Assembly (NCBI GenBank): GCA_031366005.1
Contig: JANLZB010000094.1
Location: 50,684-114,683 of the forward strand
Origin: JANLUX01 sp031366005
Lineage (GTDB): Bacteria; Bacteroidota; Bacteroidia; AKYH767-A; OLB10
Direction of reading: 5' to 3'
Length of the DNA: 64,000 bases
The notes beneath the pieces were generated by a model. That model saw only the letters and a program-made list of their open reading frames with translations. It searched no databases and was not told the DNA's origin. Positions 1 to 8,531 of this stretch are shown piece by piece; position 1 is the stretch's first letter, and every line of letters starts with the position of its first letter. The translations under genes and the position numbers were made by a program.

Positions 1-253
1 AACCGCGGGCCGCCTTAATCACTGAATAACTTAACTGGTCAAGTGCCCTACGGAACTTTTCCTTCTCGGCCCCGCTGCCAATGATGCTGGAGGGCTGCGA
101 ACCAAGTTCTAATAAACTGTTAATAATGACTCCAATCTGATCAATGCTTATAGCAAAGGCTTTTATCAGGTTGGTGATTACGGGGTTTGATGTTGCAAAA
201 CCATATACGGATTGAAACATAAACATTCTGATTTGATCTTTTTTGTTAAACAT
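1..253 (-). CDS. Hypothetical protein, 3' end cut off by the window edge
   Basis: A reading frame opens at the ATG at 253 and runs off the left edge after about 84 codons. The protein begins MFNKKDQIRMFMFQ and is mostly helical, with no signal peptide or membrane segment. It contains the phrase SQPSSIIGSGAEKEKF near residue 55. I do not recognise the family. The start is the first ATG after a T-rich leader. It is transcribed in the same direction as the next gene (434-1225), with 180 nt of AT-rich sequence between them. Confidence 0.6.
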   Translation of the reverse strand, partial: MFNKKDQIRMFMFQSVYGFATSNPVITNLIKAFAISIDQIGVIINSLLELGSQPSSIIGSGAEKEKFRRALDQLSYSVIKAARG

Positions 254-433
254 ATTTTTTAAGATTTAAATTTAATTTTTAGTTTATTTATGTATGTATT
301 TGTTCTTTCTACGCAATTTTATTTGCCGGGTTACATTTATTTTTTTAATTGCTTCTTTATTTCTTGTTGTTGCATTTACAGGGTGTGATACGATGCGTTT
401 TTAAATAAGTTTCCGTAACCCAAAATTTTTTTT

Positions 434-1225
434 CTATTCAAATAATTTATTTTCAATCGGCAGTGTAATTTGGTTATTGTTTGCCTTTACAAGTCCTGCT
501 TCTGTGACAGCTCCCAGGTAGGAACCGAAAGCACGGTAGTATTGCATATAGGGATGTTGCTTATCTGTCAGCATATCCTTTTTTTTCGGGGTACCCCCCA
601 TCAATGCGGCTTTTGATTGCAGATAACTGATCAGGCGGTGGCGATGCAATTCCTTTCGCTTGTTGAGCAGCAATTTACGCAACTGAAAATGATTGCATGC
701 CTCTATAGAGAGCCATGCAAAAGTTTTAAAGAGCTGCCTTACATAATGCTTTGAATAATGGCTGTTCGCATAGTATGATCCCATGGAAGGAATACGGTCG
801 AGTCGCAGGGCTATGTCGCGGAAATCTTCCATCAATTGCATTTTGGTATATGGCATGTTATGCTCCACAGTCCAATTATTTTCCACCGGCTCCTGTTTAC
901 CGCCCGATGCATCATACTGGCGCAGAAAGGTCATAAACAGGTACAAACGGGTTTCACCCGGCATTGCGCGTTTCAGTTCCTGCATGGAAGGAAGGCGGTT
1001 AAGCCCCTTATACAGATCAATACATTTTTGCTGTTTGCGCTCTTCTAATATATCTGTATAGAACAGGTTTTGTGCATAAAGCAGTTTATTGATTTTGTCT
1101 GCTGATATATTATATCGCACTGCAAGATGTGTAAGGCGGGCACCTGCTTTTATCTCATGTATTATCTGCTCCTCCATAACCTTTTCATCCAAAGGCTGAG
1201 GAAGCGTTATTATTTCATTTTCCAT
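434..1225 (-). CDS. Putative DNA-binding protein with homing-endonuclease-associated repeats
   Basis: A 263-residue soluble protein. Residues 27-50 look like a helix-turn-helix (ARLTHLAVRYNISADKINKL). Three segments, at about 69-106, 134-183 and 197-244, follow the layout of the small repeat found beside HNH and homing endonucleases: a leucine-rich helix, a G/R-x-P-S/T-turn, then an aromatic-FGS-type helix. The last repeat is clearest (GGTPKKKD, then FGSYLGAVTEAGL). No nuclease motif is present, so this is the DNA-contacting part without a catalytic domain, probably a regulator or the relic of a mobile-element protein. The repeat assignment is by eye and moderately sure. Confidence 0.6.
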   Translation of the reverse strand: MENEIITLPQPLDEKVMEEQIIHEIKAGARLTHLAVRYNISADKINKLLYAQNLFYTDILEERKQQKCIDLYKGLNRLPSMQELKRAMPGETRLYLFMTFLRQYDASGGKQEPVENNWTVEHNMPYTKMQLMEDFRDIALRLDRIPSMGSYYANSHYSKHYVRQLFKTFAWLSIEACNHFQLRKLLLNKRKELHRHRLISYLQSKAALMGGTPKKKDMLTDKQHPYMQYYRAFGSYLGAVTEAGLVKANNNQITLPIENKLFE

Positions 1226-1362
1226 AACTGCATAACATAATATACCCTGTGATACGAAAGGATTGGTGATAGGTTTCAGGTTAGGAAAAAAAATTTTGAG
1301 GAGGTTGTATTAAGGTAGTATTAGTAAAATTCAGCTTTCAGCTATGTGTGACCTTTCACGCC

Positions 1363-1389
1363 CTTGTTGGTGTTATTTCCACCAACAAG
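1363..1389. repeat. 10-bp perfect inverted repeat, 7-nt loop
   Basis: CTTGTTGGTG pairs perfectly with CACCAACAAG around the loop TTATTTC. It could be a bidirectional terminator or part of a palindromic element. No gene ends immediately upstream of it on either strand. Confidence 0.6.
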
Positions 1390-1573
1390 TTTACTGTTTT
1401 TATTTAATAAGTGTATAAATTGTTTCTTGCAGGTGAAAGGAAACACGTGCAAGGGCGAGAAAAGGGTGTACAGGGTGTTTATGATGTTGATGATTATCGT
1501 TTGCTGGAGTATTTATAGATTGGATGCAATGTTTGGAAAAGTTAGTGAATCGTTGGAGATCAGGTGCTCCGAA

Positions 1574-1609
1574 TTTCAGAGTCCCGCGGTAGGGGCGGAG
1601 ACTCTGAAA
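1574..1609. repeat. REP-like hairpin between gene blocks
   Basis: TTTCAGAGTC pairs perfectly with GACTCTGAAA, enclosing a GC-rich core (CCGC...GCGG). The GC-rich core in AT-rich surroundings is typical of dispersed palindromic repeats. It lies 95 nt before the methylase start. Confidence 0.55.
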
Positions 1610-1703
1610 GTACTGAAGATTGTGAATAACTTTTGAGACTTTGTTTTTAAATGATATTGCAATTTGATGATTATAAGTATCTTTGTTTGATTCTAAATTA
1701 ATA

Positions 1704-3413
1704 ATGATAACCAAGGAACAAATAAAAAATACAGGAGCAACCTTTACGCCTAAAGGTCTTGCCGATTTCTTGGCTACGAGGTTAATCAAATATATTTCTG
1801 CAAAGAATGTCAAGGCACTTGACCCTGCTTGTGGAGAAGGTGAATTGCTAATATCTATTGGGGAAAAACTTTCGGAATCAGGAATTGATTTTACTTTAAC
1901 TGGTTACGATGAGAATGATCACTATCTGAGTTTAGCAAAAGAGAGAATGTTGCAATTCGGTTCAGGAAAGAACAATCTTGTACAGGGGAATTTTTTAAAG
2001 GCCATTGATTTGACGGACAATCAAGGAACTTTTGATTTCTTCTCTGCAGAAAAATCTAATATTAATAAGGCTTTTGATGTTGTAATTGCGAATCCGCCTT
2101 ATGTAAGAACGCAAATTTTGGGAACAGAACAAGCGCAGGAACTCGCAAAAAAATTTAATCTGAAAGGTAGAGTCGATTTGTATTATCCATTTTTAATGGC
2201 AATGACTGAAAGCCTTAAAGATGATGGCATTTTAGGTGTGATTACTTCCAATCGTTACCTTTCAACGAAAAGTGGTGAAAGTGTAAGAAAATATCTTTCG
2301 GAAAATTTTGAAATAATTGAACTGATTGATTTAGGGGATACCAAATTATTTGATGCAGCAGTATTACCTGCTATTTTTATTGGCAGAAAGAAAAAGCAAC
2401 GATCTCCTGCTCCTGCAAATTTTATTAAAGTTTACGAAGAGTTAAACGGATATAAGGGCGACTTAATTCCTATGGAATCCATATATGAGATGTTAGATAG
2501 TGAAGAGACGGGGTATTTTATAGTAAATGAAAAACGTTACAAAAAATCCGCAGGGTTTTTAAAGTATGAAATCGGTTCTGGAACTTGTTGGGAAATGTTG
2601 TCAGACAAAGAATCGAATTGGGTTTCAATAATTGATAAGTCTTCCACTAACCGAGTAGGGGATTTCTTTAAGGTAAAAGTAGGTATTAAATCTACGGCTG
2701 ATAAAGTATTCATAAGCGATAAGTGGGAAGAACTTAATGGAACCAAACCTGAAGAAGAGTTGTTGAAAGAGTTGATTTCCCAAGAAAATATTGAGCCGTG
2801 GAATGCTACGGATAATTTTAATTTAAAAGTGTTATATCCGCACATTTCAGTTAATGGAGGAAAAGAAACTGTTGATATTGAAAAGTATCCTAAAGCGAAA
2901 AAATATTTTTTACAACACGAAGAAAAGCTAAGGTCGAGAAAATATCTTATTGAGACAGGGCGGCAGTGGTTTGAATTGTGGGTTCCTCACCATCCCGACC
3001 AATGGAAAAATCCGAAATTGGTTTTCCCGGATATAAGTTTAAGTCCGAGATTTTATTTTGATAAAGGGGGGAGAATTGTTAATGGTAATTGTTATTGGAT
3101 CGTTGCCCAAGATAAAAAGGACATTGATAAATTATTGTTGATTCAAGGTGTCGCTAATTCAAAATTGATGACTAAGTATCACGATTTAGTCTTTAATAAT
3201 AAACTATACTCTGGAAGAAGAAGGTACTTTACGCAGTACGTTGAAAAATATCCACTCCCTGATTTTAATTCGCCTGTCGCAAAGGAAATTATCTCTTTAG
3301 TAAAAAAATTGAACGAAACTCAAGATACAGCAGTTATTAGCAAACTTGAAAATAAACTTGAAATAAGAGTCGCAGAGGCATTTGGTGTCGAACCGGTTTT
3401 TACTTTGGATTAA
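1704..3413 (+). CDS. Type II restriction-modification N6-adenine DNA methyltransferase
   Basis: This 569-residue protein transfers a methyl group from S-adenosylmethionine to adenine in the recognition site, protecting host DNA. The AdoMet motif DPACGEGELL is at residues 40-49 and the catalytic NPPY at 130-133, in the order and spacing of the gamma-class, TaqI-like enzymes. The large C-terminal half should hold the target-recognition domain. I chose the ATG at 1704; a TTG 21 nt upstream is in frame but adds an implausible leader. Its 3' end overlaps the convergent endonuclease gene by 14 nt, the usual compact arrangement of a mobile restriction-modification pair. The recognition sequence cannot be read from the sequence. 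Confidence 0.88.
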   Translation: MITKEQIKNTGATFTPKGLADFLATRLIKYISAKNVKALDPACGEGELLISIGEKLSESGIDFTLTGYDENDHYLSLAKERMLQFGSGKNNLVQGNFLKAIDLTDNQGTFDFFSAEKSNINKAFDVVIANPPYVRTQILGTEQAQELAKKFNLKGRVDLYYPFLMAMTESLKDDGILGVITSNRYLSTKSGESVRKYLSENFEIIELIDLGDTKLFDAAVLPAIFIGRKKKQRSPAPANFIKVYEELNGYKGDLIPMESIYEMLDSEETGYFIVNEKRYKKSAGFLKYEIGSGTCWEMLSDKESNWVSIIDKSSTNRVGDFFKVKVGIKSTADKVFISDKWEELNGTKPEEELLKELISQENIEPWNATDNFNLKVLYPHISVNGGKETVDIEKYPKAKKYFLQHEEKLRSRKYLIETGRQWFELWVPHHPDQWKNPKLVFPDISLSPRFYFDKGGRIVNGNCYWIVAQDKKDIDKLLLIQGVANSKLMTKYHDLVFNNKLYSGRRRYFTQYVEKYPLPDFNSPVAKEIISLVKKLNETQDTAVISKLENKLEIRVAEAFGVEPVFTLD

Positions 3414-4518
3414 ACACACACTTTCCGTAATGCTTTTCAAAAAACGCCATTGGTATTGCCCTTTGGCATTTATAACTTTCGGCACTCACATAAGAAAATA
3501 ATTCTCCTAATTTTTCACCTGGTGTAAGTATTATTCCTTCAATTATTTCAGTTTTGGGATTGGTTAATGCTATTAAATAGCGCACGTCAAAAGTCGTCAA
3601 AGAGGAGTCTTTAACTATAACCTCTTCTCTTTCAGGTGAAAATTTACCCAAGTCAACCGTTGGACTGTCTTGAACCTTTACTTCCAATAACTGATTCCGT
3701 ATATCAGGAAAAGCTCCATATAATAGATCTGATTCTTTCACCTGATAACCTAATAGTTCAAGCGTTTTCTTCTCCAAAGCTTGACCTCTGTTTTTTGTCG
3801 CTGCCGCATCCAATTTAAAACCGATTAATTTTTCCGCAACCATTTTCTTGAGTAAAGCAATCGAAAATAAGTTTTTGATGTCCGGTTCTTCTACCATACC
3901 GGACTTGGGCGGTAAGTAATCGTGACGTATATGATAAGAAAGTTTTTTAGAATCAGGAAAAGACAAGATTTTGTCTGCGCTTTCATAAATGTCTTTTCGA
4001 ACCTTTCTCGAAATCAATAATTGATGTTTAATTGTTGGTTGCCCAAAATTTCCAAAATGTTGTACGATATATTCTGGTGTAAGAATCACTATTGAAGCGA
4101 TAGTGTTTTTTGAAGTGTCAACTCTTACAAATACAAATCTAACATCTGTACATTTAAGGCTTTCACCTGATTCATATTTGATAAGCAAAGTTTCCGCTGC
4201 AGGAGCTCTGTTCCAAACTTGCAAATTATAGGATGTGCCGCTGGTTACAATATAGGTGTCTATAAATTCTCTTGTAATTTTAGGTACACCCTTTCCTTTG
4301 GGAGGAACAATTTCAAACTGATCAATTTCTGCTGATGACGGTAACTGATGCTTTTCTAATGTTGACGCTATTAATTTTCTGATGTTTGATCCGTCTGTGC
4401 GTGTTTTTCCTGTTATGGTAAATGGTTTACCAACAAGTTCAGAAAAATGTTTTGTCAGCACTTTAGGGTCAGTCAGCATACTTACAGAACGTGGTGGTAT
4501 TTTAAATTCTTTGTTCAT
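3400..4518 (-). CDS. Predicted type II restriction endonuclease, PD-(D/E)XK fold
   Basis: A 372-residue protein placed where the cognate endonuclease is expected, between the methylase and a controller gene. Near the C-terminus a helix ending in E249 (GQALEKKTLELLGY) is followed by FPDIRNQLLEVK, giving P271-D272, E279 and K281. This is a good PD-(D/E)XK metal-binding and catalytic signature. The N-terminal 230 residues carry no motif I recognise and may bind DNA. The start codon overlaps the stop of the controller gene (ATGA), so the two are translationally coupled. I cannot name the endonuclease family; the function is inferred from the active-site pattern and context. Confidence 0.78.
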   Translation of the reverse strand: MNKEFKIPPRSVSMLTDPKVLTKHFSELVGKPFTITGKTRTDGSNIRKLIASTLEKHQLPSSAEIDQFEIVPPKGKGVPKITREFIDTYIVTSGTSYNLQVWNRAPAAETLLIKYESGESLKCTDVRFVFVRVDTSKNTIASIVILTPEYIVQHFGNFGQPTIKHQLLISRKVRKDIYESADKILSFPDSKKLSYHIRHDYLPPKSGMVEEPDIKNLFSIALLKKMVAEKLIGFKLDAAATKNRGQALEKKTLELLGYQVKESDLLYGAFPDIRNQLLEVKVQDSPTVDLGKFSPEREEVIVKDSSLTTFDVRYLIALTNPKTEIIEGIILTPGEKLGELFSYVSAESYKCQRAIPMAFFEKHYGKCVFNPK

Positions 4519-4742
4519 AACAAGTCGGCTGGTTTTACCTTAAGTGCTTTTGCAATTTTTTTTAGGTTTAGGACAGAAATATTCCTTTCACCTCTTTCAA
4601 CGGATCCGATATATGTTCTGTCTAAATCACAAGCAAAGGCAAGCTTTTCCTGAGATAGGTCGGCTTCGGTTCGAAGGTCGCGAATCCGATCGCCAATTTG
4701 TTGCAAAAAGAGCCTTTCGTCTTTTGAATAAGATGTTGACAT
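4515..4742 (-). CDS. Restriction-modification controller (C) protein, XRE-type
   Basis: A 75-residue all-helical protein with a helix-turn-helix at about residues 10-70 (LSQEKLAFACDLDRTYIG, then NISVLNLKKIAKAL). This is the size and pattern of C proteins, which bind C-boxes upstream of their own gene, first activating and then repressing C and endonuclease expression so that methylation precedes cutting. It is the first gene of a two-gene operon with the endonuclease, overlapping it by 4 nt. A C-box-like operator lies 41-64 nt upstream (4783-4806), which strongly supports the role. Confidence 0.88.
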   Translation of the reverse strand: MSTSYSKDERLFLQQIGDRIRDLRTEADLSQEKLAFACDLDRTYIGSVERGERNISVLNLKKIAKALKVKPADLL

Positions 4743-4782
4743 GAATGAAAAAATGAGGGGACGAAGGTTTGGAAAAGATGTA

Positions 4783-4806
4783 AATAAGACTACGGACTAT
4801 AAGTAG
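4783..4806 (-). promoter_or_regulatory. C-box operator of the restriction-modification controller
   Basis: On the minus strand the sequence reads ACTTATAGT-CCGT-AGTCTTATT. It has the classic C-box pieces: a symmetric ACT-TAT-AGT half, the CCGT spacer and a second ACT/AGT-type half. It sits just upstream of the controller start at 4742, where such proteins bind to autoregulate. Confidence 0.75.
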
Positions 4807-5446
4807 CATTTTTGCTTCTATTCGAAAAAATCCAAACCCTACCACTACGTCCCGGCAAAAAATAAGTTTCGTACAACAAGACCACACAAGTTACAGCCGC
4901 AATCGCAGCAGTTGACATCGTAGTTCGGTTGAGCGTTGTAACCGTGTGAGTAGCAGCAGCCTATTAAATTTTTTGTTAAATAATGTTCCATAACTGAATG
5001 CGTTTTCCACAGAGCCGGATGCGTTTGACAACTGGTTATCTGCCATACCTGCCCAAGCAAATACGTTTTACATCAAAGCGACTGCCAATGCTACCGATGC
5101 CGGTGCGTTTTCCAACGAGGGGAATGCGTTTGACAAAGTGTTTTGTTCTATAGCTTACAGTTCTTTTTCAAAAGACATGGAAGCTAATGCAAATGATTTC
5201 GATCCATGTGCAATAACAAATCATCAGCTTGCTCTTATCAGGGATGCAAACGTTCTTGATTTATCGGGTAGTGATGTTGTTAATACAGCGGAAGCTTATT
5301 ATGCAAAGGGGAAAACAATAGTTGACCTACAGGGCGCTCTTGCTCATCATCCGTATATAATTATAATTTCCACTGGCACGGCTATTGACTTACGATGGTT
5401 TCACCCATTTTTGTACTTCCTTAATGACACATTGACACAGAACATT
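4807..5446. other. Junction between the restriction-modification locus and lon, with a decayed repeat-bearing frame
   Basis: About 640 nt with no recognisable complete gene. From the stop at 4991-4993 the frame of lon stays open for 151 codons up to the lon ATG, but has no ATG before 5177. The first part encodes a repeated phrase (NAFSTEPDAFDNW near 4997, GAFSNEGNAFDK near 5102), matching an imperfect 35-nt direct repeat 105 nt apart. This looks like the remnant of a repeat-containing coding sequence abutting the lon promoter. I do not recognise the parent family. Confidence 0.45.
5385..5413 (+). promoter_or_regulatory. Predicted lon promoter, Bacteroidota type
   Basis: TTG at 5385-5387, an 18-nt spacer, then CATTTTTG at 5406-5413. 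This resembles the Bacteroidota consensus of a -33 TTG and a -7 TAnnTTTG, with one mismatch. It lies 34 nt before the lon ATG and inside the upstream open frame, which argues that translation starts at 5447 and not further upstream. Confidence 0.5.
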
Positions 5447-7930
5447 ATGAACTCATTTGAAAATTATAATACTCCCGGTTTGCCACAATTACTGGTATCA
5501 GACGATGAACCTGAATTAATTCCCTTACTGACAAACGAGGACGAAGAATATATGAATGCCGAGCAATTGCCTGAAATTGTGTCGGTACTGCCATTACGCA
5601 ACACAGTTTTATTTCCCGGAGTTGTAATTCCGATTACTGTTGGTCGCGATAAATCAATTAACTTGATTAAAGATGCATACAAGGGTGATAAAATAATTGG
5701 AGTGGTTGCACAGAAAGATGTGAGCATTGAAGATCCGCAATTAAAAGATTTGAACAGCATCGGAACAGTTGCACAAATTCTTCGCATGTTACGTATGCCT
5801 GATGGAAATACTACTGTGATAATTCAAGGCAAACGCAGGTTCAAATTAAAAGAGTTAGTGGAAACTGAACCTTACCTGCGCGCATCCATTGAACCATTTG
5901 CAGATAAACATCGTCCTGAATTTGATAAAGAGTTTAATGCTATTGTTGATTCACTAAAAGATCTTTCGTTACAGATTATTCAGGCATCGCCTAATATTCC
6001 ATCTGAAGCATCATTCGCTATTAAGAATATTGAAAGTCCATCGTTCCTTATCAATTTCATTTGTTCCAACATGAATGCAGATGTTGATAAGAAACAAGAG
6101 ATGCTGGAGATGGCGGATATAAAAGAGCGTGCAACCAAAGTGCTGGAATACATCACCAAGGAATTGCAGATGCTCGAACTGAAAAACCAGATCCAGAGCA
6201 AAGTAAAAACAGATATTGACAAGCAGCAGCGTGAGTATTTTTTAAATCAGCAATTGCGCACCATACAGGAAGAGTTAGGTGGCAACACTCCTGATAAAGA
6301 ACTTGCTGAAATGCGTGAACGCGCTAAAACAAAAAAATGGAAGCAGGAAGTAGCAGCAGTTTTTAATAAAGAGATGGATCGCTTAGGTCGTATCAATCCC
6401 GCTGCTGCGGAATACTCTGTTACGATGAATTATCTTGAGATGCTTTTAGAACTTCCATGGGACGAATACACCAATGATAATTTTGATTTAAAGCGTGCAG
6501 AGAAAATTCTTAACCGCGATCATTATGGTTTGGAGAAAGTTAAGAACAGGATTCTGGAATACCTTGCCGTTATCAAGTTAAAGAAAGACATGAAATCTCC
6601 GATCATGTGCCTGGTAGGTCCTCCGGGTGTTGGTAAAACTTCCTTAGGTAAATCAGTTGCTGAAGCTGTTGGAAGAAAATATGTTCGCATGTCGCTTGGG
6701 GGAGTGCGTGATGAAGCGGAGATACGAGGACATCGTAAAACTTATATCGGTGCAATGCCTGGCCGTGTGATGCAGAATATTAAAAAAGCAAAATCATCCA
6801 ATCCTGTTTTTATATTGGATGAAGTGGATAAACTTTCAAATGACATGCATGGTGATCCATCTTCGGCATTGCTTGAGGTGTTGGATCCTGAACAGAACAC
6901 AACCTTTTATGATAACTATGTGGAGATAGAATATGACCTGAGTAAAGTTTTATTTATTGCCACAGCAAATACCTTGTCAACTATCCAACCCGCTTTACGC
7001 GATAGAATGGAAATTATTGACATCAGTGGCTATACATTGGAGGAAAAAATTCACATTGCGCATAATCACTTAATAACAAAGCAACTTGAAGCACATGGAT
7101 TAGTAAAAGATCAATTGTTGTTTTCTGATGTGATTGTCAAAATGATTATCGAGCAATACACTTATGAATCAGGCGTGCGTACATTGGAGAAATCCATTGC
7201 TGCTGTGGTTCGCTCTGTTGCAAAACTGGTGGCAATGGAAGAAAAATATGAACGCAAAATTTCTGCAGCACAAGTAATAAAAGCATTGGGTGCACCACGG
7301 TTTTTTGCTGACCGTCATACTTCAAATGAAGTTGCAGGAGTAGTAACAGGCCTTGCATGGAATTCAAATGGTGGAAGTGTTTTGTTTATTGAGTCCAGCT
7401 TAAGCAAAGGCAATGGCAGATTAACATTGACAGGTAACTTAGGTGATGTGATGAAAGAAAGTGCAATCATTGCATTGGCTTATTTAAAATCGCATGCTGC
7501 AAAACTGAAAATTGATCCGCGTGTTTTTGATCAGTGGAACATTCATGTACACGTTCCTGAAGGAGCAATTCCAAAAGATGGTCCTTCAGCAGGAGTAACT
7601 ATGCTTACCTCACTTGCCTCATTGTTTACACAACTACGGGTAAAAAATAAACTGGCAATGACAGGAGAAATCACTTTGCGTGGTAAAGTTTTACCTGTAG
7701 GTGGAATCAAAGAAAAGATTCTTGCAGCGAAGCGGGCAGGTATTAAAGAAATTGTTTTGTGTAAAGACAACAAGAAAGACATTGAAGAAATAAAAAAAGA
7801 ATACATCAGCGATCTTACTTTTCATTATGCAGAAACCATGATGGACGTTTTGAAAATTGCACTCACTACACAAAAAGTGAAAGACCCGGTTGACCTTACG
7901 GTGAAAGAGAAGGAAGTGAAGGCAGGGTAA
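5447..7930 (+). CDS. lon: ATP-dependent protease Lon (La)
   Basis: Cytoplasmic AAA+ serine protease that degrades damaged and regulatory proteins as a hexamer. From the chosen ATG it is 827 residues, the normal length in this phylum. The N-terminal substrate-binding domain starts at the PLRNTVLFPGVV motif near residue 50. Walker A (GPPGVGKT) is at 391-398 and Walker B (VFILDEVDK) about 60 residues later. The protease domain has the PKDGPSAG motif with catalytic S714 and its partner K757, at the 43-residue spacing of E. coli Lon. The frame is open for 103 codons upstream from a GTG at 5138, but that stretch has no Lon homology and contains a likely promoter, so I excluded it. Confidence 0.95.
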   Translation: MNSFENYNTPGLPQLLVSDDEPELIPLLTNEDEEYMNAEQLPEIVSVLPLRNTVLFPGVVIPITVGRDKSINLIKDAYKGDKIIGVVAQKDVSIEDPQLKDLNSIGTVAQILRMLRMPDGNTTVIIQGKRRFKLKELVETEPYLRASIEPFADKHRPEFDKEFNAIVDSLKDLSLQIIQASPNIPSEASFAIKNIESPSFLINFICSNMNADVDKKQEMLEMADIKERATKVLEYITKELQMLELKNQIQSKVKTDIDKQQREYFLNQQLRTIQEELGGNTPDKELAEMRERAKTKKWKQEVAAVFNKEMDRLGRINPAAAEYSVTMNYLEMLLELPWDEYTNDNFDLKRAEKILNRDHYGLEKVKNRILEYLAVIKLKKDMKSPIMCLVGPPGVGKTSLGKSVAEAVGRKYVRMSLGGVRDEAEIRGHRKTYIGAMPGRVMQNIKKAKSSNPVFILDEVDKLSNDMHGDPSSALLEVLDPEQNTTFYDNYVEIEYDLSKVLFIATANTLSTIQPALRDRMEIIDISGYTLEEKIHIAHNHLITKQLEAHGLVKDQLLFSDVIVKMIIEQYTYESGVRTLEKSIAAVVRSVAKLVAMEEKYERKISAAQVIKALGAPRFFADRHTSNEVAGVVTGLAWNSNGGSVLFIESSLSKGNGRLTLTGNLGDVMKESAIIALAYLKSHAAKLKIDPRVFDQWNIHVHVPEGAIPKDGPSAGVTMLTSLASLFTQLRVKNKLAMTGEITLRGKVLPVGGIKEKILAAKRAGIKEIVLCKDNKKDIEEIKKEYISDLTFHYAETMMDVLKIALTTQKVKDPVDLTVKEKEVKAG

Positions 7931-7939
7931 CGCTATTCA

Positions 7940-8005
7940 ACTTTGCCAAAGTTTTAAACTTTGGCAAAGTATATCCCATTTATTTTTGCCAAAAAGCTTT
8001 GGCAA
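7940..8005. repeat. Twin hairpins built on the same GCCAAA word after lon
   Basis: ACTTTGCCAAAG (7940-7951) pairs perfectly with CTTTGGCAAAGT (7959-7970). Seventeen nt later TTGCCAAA (7986-7993) pairs with TTTGGCAA (7998-8005). Both use the same TTTGCCAAA/TTTGGCAAA arms, so they may be two copies of one palindromic repeat. The first may also end the lon transcript, although no T-run follows. Confidence 0.6.
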
Positions 8006-8028
8006 TAATGGTGCACTAATGATTTGTT

Positions 8029-8478
8029 ATGATTAAGACTCTCTTTAACCAACAGGACACAAGCGAAATTCTCAACCGTATAAATAAATTAGTGCCTGAT
8101 GATAAATGTAAATGGGGCTCAATGACACCAACCGGGATGCTTTACCATTGCAACAAAACGAACGCTGCAATTATGGAGTCCAAGCCAACAGATAAAAGAC
8201 CAACATTCATACAACGGCTGCAAAAGTTTGTAGTGATGGATGTAATGCAACGTTTACCAAAAGGTAGAAAATCAAGGCCTAAATTTTTACAGATGCAGGA
8301 TCAGCAATTAGACTTTGAAGAGGAAAGAAAACTATTTATTGAAACAGTTTCAGGTTTTATTAATTACTATGGCAATCTTAATGGAGAACATCCGGTTTTT
8401 GGAAGGTTGAATACAAAGGAATGGGGTCACTTTGCATGGATGCATATGGATCACCATCTTCGGCAGTTTGGAGTGTGA
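8029..8478 (+). CDS. DUF1569 family protein (DinB-like fold)
   Basis: A 149-residue soluble protein. The C-terminus, with HPVFGRLNTKEWGHFAWMH followed by DHHLRQFGV, is the hallmark of DUF1569, a four-helix family related to DinB-like metal-binding proteins. The early TPTGMLYHCNKT and late MHMDHHLRQF motifs contain histidines that could bind metal. The function is unknown. It is followed 53 nt later by an AraC-type regulator on the same strand. Confidence 0.8.
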   Translation: MIKTLFNQQDTSEILNRINKLVPDDKCKWGSMTPTGMLYHCNKTNAAIMESKPTDKRPTFIQRLQKFVVMDVMQRLPKGRKSRPKFLQMQDQQLDFEEERKLFIETVSGFINYYGNLNGEHPVFGRLNTKEWGHFAWMHMDHHLRQFGV

Positions 8479-8531
8479 AAGTCACTCGCTCTAAATCCAA
8501 CTATATTTGAATAGTATTTACAAAAGTTAGG

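Larger units (their letters stand above)
1226..1703. other. Gene-free stretch with two strong hairpins
   Basis: About 480 nt without a convincing gene; short open frames here lack coding character. It holds two perfect-stem hairpins (1363-1389 and 1574-1609). The first is flanked by a longer imperfect inverted repeat: CCTTTCACGCCCTTG near 1352 and its near-complement CAAGGGCGAGAAAAGG near 1451. The layout suggests a small palindromic repeat element at the left boundary of the restriction-modification locus. Confidence 0.5.

Noticed and set aside
1364..1813. Two overlapping frames of 90 and 137 codons on opposite strands
   Set aside because: Both cross a perfect hairpin, lack recognisable domains, and one overlaps the methylase start.
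5138..5446. Extended N-terminus of Lon from GTG 5138
   Set aside because: No Lon homology in these 103 codons; a promoter-like element lies inside, and the shorter form has the family's normal length.
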